Origin: CAMFLJ01 sp963702555
Lineage (GTDB): Bacteria > Actinomycetota > Acidimicrobiia > Acidimicrobiales > Acidimicrobilacustridaceae
Length of the DNA stretch: 64,000 nucleotides
NCBI GenBank assembly: GCA_963702555.1
Contig: CAVPCW010000010.1
Location: 248,001 to 312,000 of the forward strand
Direction of reading: 5' to 3'
The stretch's first letter is position 1, and each line of letters begins with the position of its first letter. Under the pieces are notes generated by a model. The model had not been told where the DNA came from. It did no database searches and saw only the letters and a program-made list of their open reading frames with translations. The position numbers and the translations under genes are program-made. This document shows, in pieces, positions 59,101-64,000 of the stretch.

Positions 59101-61386
59101 ATGTCGCTCAAGGTCTCACCGAAGGCGATCTCGGCGATCGTCGTGGCCGCACTCGTGCTGTACGTGATCGTCGCCAACTGGGGCGGCAACCCGATCAGCG
59201 CGAAGAACATCACGACGTTCCTCGTCGTGGGCATCGCGCTTGGTGGCATCTACGCCATCCTCGCCGGTGGCCTCGTCGTCACCTACGCCACAACCGGCAT
59301 CTTCAACTTCGCCCACGCGGCCATCGGCTGCTTCCTGGCCTTCGCCTATTGGCAGTGCTCGGTCGAGTGGGGGTGGCCCACGCTGGTCTCGCTGGTGGTG
59401 GTGCTGGGCATCCTGGCCCCGCTCATCGGCATCGGTCTCGACCGTCTCATCATGAGGCGGCTCCAGAACGCATCGCTGGTCGTGCAGCTCATGGTGACGG
59501 TGGGCCTCATGCTCTCGTTCATGGGCATCACGCTCACCGTCTGGAAGCCCACGACGGCCCGTACCCTCCCGCAGTTCTTCCGCGACACCAGCGGCGTCAA
59601 GATCGGCGACGTCACCGCCACCTGGCACCGCATCATCACCGTCCTGGTCGCCATCGGCATCGCCGTGCTGCTGCGCTGGCTGCTCTACCGCACCCGCCTC
59701 GGCATCTCGATGCGCGCCGTGGTCGACAGCCGCAGCCTGGCCGGCCTCACCGGCGCCAAGCCCTCGGTGGTCAGTGGTGCGTCCTGGGCCCTCGGCTGCA
59801 TGACCGCCGGCCTGGCCGGCATCCTCATCGCCCCGGAGACCGGCCTCGTCGTCGACAACCTCGCGCTGCTGATCGTCGTGGCCGCCGCGGCGGCCGCCAT
59901 CGCCCAGCTCAAGAGCATCCCGTGGGCGATCGCCGGCGGCCTCATCATCGGTCTCTCGAAGTCCTTCGCCGGCGTGTTCCTCAGCTTCGACCAGAACTGG
60001 AGCTACGCCCCGGAGGCCATCCCCGCGGTGATCCTGTTCATCGCCCTGCTCTTCCTGCCCCAGGCCCGCCTCGAGACCGGCAAGATCAAGATCACCAAGC
60101 GCACCGAGCGGCTCACCAAGCCGTGGGAGGCGCTCGTCGGCTCGCTCGTGGTCTTCCTCATCGTGACCTTCTGGGCCAAGGGCTGGATCCCTTGGTTCGG
60201 CACCAACTTCGGTGAGCGCTCCGACGTGTGGCTGGGCCGCGGCGCCGGCTTCATGGTGCTGGGCGTGGTCACGCTGTCGCTCGTGCCGCTCATCGGCTGG
60301 GCGGGCCAGGTGAGCTTCGCCAACTTCGCCATCGCCGGCATCGGCGCCGTGTTGTTCAGCCACTTCGGCGGCCAGAACGGCGACCCGAAGGGCATCCTGC
60401 TCGTCATGGCGGTGTGCGCCGTGGTCGGTGTGGCGGTGGCCCTTCCGGCGCTGCGGCTCAAGGGCCTCTACCTGGCGCTCGCCACCCTGGCCTTCGCCGA
60501 GTTCGCCGACAAGGTGATCGTCCGGCATCCGGAGATGATCGATCCGTCGGCGAGCGGCACCCTGTTCAAGCCGCTCAAGCTGTTCGGGTTCAGCATCAGC
60601 ACCAACTCCGGCGATCGTCAGGCCTTCGTCATCTTCCTGGCGCTGATCTTCTGCATCTTCATGCTCGGCTTCATGCTGATGCGCCGGGGCCGCTTCGCCC
60701 GGCGCTGGATCGCCCTCTCCGACAGCCCGGCCGCGTCGGCCACCATCGGCGTGAACCTCACCGTGCAGAAGGTCCTGGTGTTCGCTCTGTCGGGCGCCGT
60801 CGCCGGCTTCGCCGGCTGCATGCTCGGCATCTCGTCCGGCGCCCTGCGGGTCGACTCCTTCCCGCTGTTCGCCGGCCTGCCGCTGGTCCTGCTGCTCGCC
60901 GTGCAGGGCGTGCGCTACCCGATCGCCGCCTTCATGGCCGTCATCGGGCTGGCCTCGTTCCCTGCGCTGAAGGAGCTCCTGGGCGACCCCAGCTGGATGA
61001 GCGCCATCGAGCTCATCGGCCCCGGCATCGCCGCCATCACCATGGCGTTCCGGCCCGAGGGGGCGGTGTTCTACGCCGGCCGAGACCTCGCCTCCATGCT
61101 CCCCTGGCGACAGGACGCCAAGGAGGAGAAGGAGCTCGCGGTGGCGAAGCTCCGGGAGCAGAACATCGGCCGCGACGAGATCGGCGAGCTGGGCCTCAGC
61201 CGGCCCTTCACGCCCGACAAGATCTCCCAGCTCGACCGGGTGCTCCACGTGGCCGACGAGCTCGACGAGCACCCGCTGGTGCCCGAGGCGAGCGCCGTCG
61301 GTGCCCTCCACCCCGAGGGTCAGGGCAACGGCAACGGCTCGGACCGCGCACCCGTCGGTGCCGGGAACACGGAGGTCGGCCAGTGA
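59101..61386 (+). CDS. fused Liv-type ABC permease (LivH-LivM in one chain)
   Basis: A 761-residue counterpart of the protein at 22592, with the same domain order. The LivH-like half has GIYAILAGGLVVTYATTGIF and NFAHAAIGCF. The LivM-like half, from about residue 390, has PLIGWAGQVSFANFAIAGIG, LPALRLKGLYLALATLAFAE and late membrane helices. A hydrophilic tail of about 95 residues includes RPFTPDKISQLDRVLHVADEL, similar to RPFTEDDRLAMEHALGLDG in the other copy, so the tail is conserved. ATG 59101 has GGGGGAAC before it. Its stop overlaps the LivG start (GTGA). Confidence 0.88.
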   Translation: MSLKVSPKAISAIVVAALVLYVIVANWGGNPISAKNITTFLVVGIALGGIYAILAGGLVVTYATTGIFNFAHAAIGCFLAFAYWQCSVEWGWPTLVSLVVVLGILAPLIGIGLDRLIMRRLQNASLVVQLMVTVGLMLSFMGITLTVWKPTTARTLPQFFRDTSGVKIGDVTATWHRIITVLVAIGIAVLLRWLLYRTRLGISMRAVVDSRSLAGLTGAKPSVVSGASWALGCMTAGLAGILIAPETGLVVDNLALLIVVAAAAAAIAQLKSIPWAIAGGLIIGLSKSFAGVFLSFDQNWSYAPEAIPAVILFIALLFLPQARLETGKIKITKRTERLTKPWEALVGSLVVFLIVTFWAKGWIPWFGTNFGERSDVWLGRGAGFMVLGVVTLSLVPLIGWAGQVSFANFAIAGIGAVLFSHFGGQNGDPKGILLVMAVCAVVGVAVALPALRLKGLYLALATLAFAEFADKVIVRHPEMIDPSASGTLFKPLKLFGFSISTNSGDRQAFVIFLALIFCIFMLGFMLMRRGRFARRWIALSDSPAASATIGVNLTVQKVLVFALSGAVAGFAGCMLGISSGALRVDSFPLFAGLPLVLLLAVQGVRYPIAAFMAVIGLASFPALKELLGDPSWMSAIELIGPGIAAITMAFRPEGAVFYAGRDLASMLPWRQDAKEEKELAVAKLREQNIGRDEIGELGLSRPFTPDKISQLDRVLHVADELDEHPLVPEASAVGALHPEGQGNGNGSDRAPVGAGNTEVGQ

Positions 61387-62131
61387 GCGTGATCCTCACC
61401 ACTGACGACATCGTCGTGCGCTTCGGCGTGCTCCAGGCGGTGTCGAACGCCAGCGTCGAGGTCCAGTCGGGCTTCATCACCGGCCTGATCGGCCCCAACG
61501 GTGCCGGGAAGACCACGTTGTTCAACGTGATCACCGGGCTCCAGGAGCCGACCCAGGGCCATGTGGTGCTCGAAGGCACCGACATCACCAACAAGAGCCC
61601 GTACCGCCGGGCCCGCATGGGCATCGCCCGCACCTTCCAGAAGCTGGAGGCCTTCAGCAGCCTCTCGGCCCGGGAGAACGTGCTGGTGGCCGCCGAGCAG
61701 CGGCGGGCCTGGGACAAGTCGAAGTTCGACGCCGGTGCGGTGGCCGACGAGATGCTCGAGCGGGTCGGCATCGCCGACGTCGCCGACTTCATGGTGGGCA
61801 CGCTGCCCACCGGTACGGCTCGGCTCGTCGAGCTGGCCCGGGCCCTCGCCCTCGACCCCAAGGTGCTCCTGCTCGACGAGGCCTCCTCGGGCCTCACCGA
61901 GGACGAGACCGAGGAGATGGCCGTGCTGCTGCGGCGCCTCGCCGCCGACGGACTGGGCATCCTGCTCGTCGAGCACGACATGTCCTTCGTCATGGGCACC
62001 TGTCAGTACATCTACGTGCTCGACTTCGGTCGGATCATCGCCCAGGGCACGCCCGCCGAGGTCCAGGCCGATCCGAAGGTCCAGGCCGCCTATCTCGGCG
62101 CTCTCGCCGAGCCCACCGCGGAGGTGCCCGC

Positions 62132-62135
<4 letters not shown>
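61383..62135 (+). CDS. livG: ABC transporter ATPase, LivG type
   Basis: A 250-residue ATPase. Walker A is GPNGAGKTTLF, the Q-loop region is IARTFQKLEAF, the LivG-like signature is PTGTARLVELARALA and the H-loop is LVEHDM. Walker B reads VLLLDEASSGL, with Ala instead of the usual Pro after DE, although the catalytic Glu is present. It overlaps the permease and LivF genes and is a paralogue of 24861. Confidence 0.9.
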
Positions 62136-62851
<716 letters not shown>

Positions 62852-62853
62852 CC

Positions 62854-63240
62854 ATGGAGGACACGCAGGACATGACCGCCACCGAGATGGATGCCAGCAG
62901 CACCCCGTCGTCGCCTCGCCTCCAGGAGTTCCAGAGCGAGGTCGACAAGCTCAAGGTCACGGGCGGGCGGGCGAACCCCGAACGCGCCTGGCTGATCCTG
63001 TCGATCCTCGGCATGATCGCCGGCATCGTGCTCTCGCTCATGGGCTGGCTGCAGACCCACGGCACGACCAGCGTGCTGGAGCAGAACGACTTCAGCGCCA
63101 TGGGGGTGTTCGGCCTCACGCTCACCGTCGCCGCCACCGGCCTGTTCATCGTGATGTCGCTGCGCCGGTACTTCCGCTACTGGCTCGTGCGCCTCATCTT
63201 CGAGCAGCGCGAGCAGACCGACCGGGTGCTCGCCAAGTAG
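62854..63240 (+). CDS. small two-TM membrane protein linked to Liv operon
   Basis: A 128-residue protein and intact homologue of the frameshifted gene at 26376. A hydrophilic start with LQEFQSEVDKLKVTGGRANPE is followed by two membrane segments, LILSILGMIAGIVLSLMGWL and FGLTLTVAATGLFIVMSLRR, and the basic end YWLVRLIFEQREQTDRVLAK. Both copies follow livF directly and share the pattern FxxEVxxLxxxxGxxxxE before the first helix. It is likely a subunit or regulator of this importer type; no family is known to me. Confidence 0.75.
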   Translation: MEDTQDMTATEMDASSTPSSPRLQEFQSEVDKLKVTGGRANPERAWLILSILGMIAGIVLSLMGWLQTHGTTSVLEQNDFSAMGVFGLTLTVAATGLFIVMSLRRYFRYWLVRLIFEQREQTDRVLAK

Positions 63241-63305
63241 CACCCGGCACCCGCCGACACCGGGCCGGCCGGGGCGTCACGCCCCGCCGCCCGTCAGCGC
63301 AGTGC

Positions 63306-63346
63306 GACGAAAGGCCCGAGGGGTACGCCCTCTCGGGCCTTTCGTC
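63306..63346 (+). terminator. terminator of second Liv operon
   Basis: 15-bp perfect stem (GACGAAAGGCCCGAG and its complement at 63332-63346) with an 11-nt loop, 65 nt after the last stop. The strongest terminator in the window. Confidence 0.8.
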
Positions 63347-63357
63347 ACTTCTTCCCC

Positions 63358-63377
63358 AACGATCGTTTGCTTAGCGT
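63358..63377 (+). promoter_or_regulatory. P450 promoter with AACGNNCGTT repeat, copy 2
   Basis: AACGATCGTT (63358-63367) is a perfect palindrome and TAGCGT (63372-63377) the -10 candidate. The distance between them equals that at the first P450 (37981-38000). Confidence 0.6.
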
Positions 63378-63426
63378 CGTCGTCAACGCCTCGCGACGCG
63401 CGGGCGCGGCACCCGAGGGGGAGCGA

Positions 63427-64000
63427 ATGACCACCATCGACCGGTCGGACGTGGACGGCTCGAGCATCGACGTGCTCGACCCGCAGCTCTACCAGGGGGA
63501 TCCGCACCCCACCTACACCTGGCTGCGCGACAACGACCCGGTGCACTGGGACGAGAAGAACCAGCTGTGGGTGCTGTCGCGCTTCGACGACGTGGTGAAG
63601 GTGTCGGTGAACGACGCCACCTTCTGCTCGGGCAAGGGCATCCGCCCCGACCCGTCGGTCGACCTCTCCCTCATCGGCTACGACGGCGAGAAGCACCAGG
63701 CCCAGCGCCGGCTGATCAACAAGGGCTTCACCCCCAAGGCGGTGCGGGCCCTCGAGGACCACATCCGCGCCCTGGCCGACGCCGCCATCGACGAGGTGGC
63801 GGCCCGGGGGGAGTGCGACTTCGTCACCGACATCGCGGTGGCCGTGCCGATCACCGTGATCGCCGAGCTGATGGGCCTCCCGGTCGAGGACCGTGAGAAC
63901 TTCTGGCGCTGGTCCGACGACATGATGGCGGGCGGCTCGGCGGGCGAGGGCCCCGAGTTCGACGACGTGCGCGAGAAGGCCACGGCCGCGTGGATCGCCT
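63427..64000 (+). CDS. cytochrome P450, 5' part (runs off window)
   Basis: First 191 residues of a second P450. DVLDPQLYQGDPHPTYTWLRDNDPVHWDEKNQLWVLSRFDD-type sequence (shown as landmarks) parallels the P450 at 38008 closely, including DPVHWDE. The B/C-helix region GEKHQAQRRLINKGFTPKAVRALE carries the conserved H-x-x-x-R of heme-propionate contact. The I-helix and heme loop lie beyond the edge. ATG 63427 has GAGGGGGAGCGA upstream. Probably the same CYP group as the first copy, with a shared promoter palindrome. Confidence 0.88.
   Translation, partial: MTTIDRSDVDGSSIDVLDPQLYQGDPHPTYTWLRDNDPVHWDEKNQLWVLSRFDDVVKVSVNDATFCSGKGIRPDPSVDLSLIGYDGEKHQAQRRLINKGFTPKAVRALEDHIRALADAAIDEVAARGECDFVTDIAVAVPITVIAELMGLPVEDRENFWRWSDDMMAGGSAGEGPEFDDVREKATAAWIA

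Overview
The window is very GC-rich (about 70% by eye) and codes densely on both strands. GTG starts and ATGA/GTGA overlaps are common. It carries F420-type luciferase-like oxidoreductases, mycobacterial-style CoA ligases, acyl-CoA dehydrogenase pairs, CYP450s and SipW-type exported proteins. Together these point to an actinobacterium, most likely of the class Acidimicrobiia. That placement is an inference from gene content, not from a marker gene. No rRNA, tRNA, CRISPR array or insertion sequence was recognised.

Layout. 1-2.9 kb: a partial AlkD-like repair protein, a methyltransferase, an HSL-type esterase and a lipoprotein. 3-20 kb: a catabolic block with a class III CoA-transferase, alpha/beta hydrolase, thiolase-like protein, three amidohydrolase-2 proteins, an LLM oxidoreductase, a FadD-like ligase, an acyl-CoA dehydrogenase pair and a phosphotransferase; an Abhydrolase_9 membrane protein and a CPBP protease lie within it. 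20-28 kb: a MarR regulator, a second CoA ligase, a Liv-type ABC importer operon and an SDR. 28-32.7 kb: a minus-strand operon of an EthD-like protein, two NAD-epimerases and an SDR, then an LLM oxidoreductase. 32.8-34 kb: a DUF559-type nuclease gene flanked on both sides by doublets of long palindromes. 34-40.6 kb: an SDR pair, a second acyl-CoA dehydrogenase pair, a P450, a TetR regulator and an orphan response regulator. 40.7-44.6 kb: an export cluster of two near-identical TasA/camelysin-like proteins flanking a signal peptidase fused to an NHL beta-propeller. 44.7-56 kb: D-aminoacylase-like, LLM, NTF2-like, EthD, phosphotransferase, DUF7064-like and fasciclin genes, then an aldehyde dehydrogenase/alcohol dehydrogenase/SDR/cyclase group. 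56-63.3 kb: a second Liv importer with two tandem substrate-binding lipoproteins. 63.4 kb to the end: a second P450, cut by the window edge.

How it fits together. Most genes suit uptake (two Liv systems), CoA activation, beta-oxidation-like dehydrogenation and oxidative attack on hydrophobic carboxylic acids, perhaps steroid- or terpenoid-like compounds; the substrate is not shown. Several shared DNA motifs tie dispersed operons together. A palindrome TCTGACGNNNCGTCAGA occurs at five promoters. AACGNNCGTT sits at the same distance from the -10 of both P450 genes. A CRP-type site TGTGCCNNTCGTCACA lies at about -40 of both binding-protein genes. GGTACGGNTGTACC lies upstream of both TasA-like genes. 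Many genes have a TANNNT -10 only 6-8 nt before the start codon, implying leaderless mRNAs.

Caution: seven otherwise conserved genes carry ten single-base frameshifts. This looks more like residual long-read indels than real gene decay, so these genes are annotated as CDS with frameshifts.
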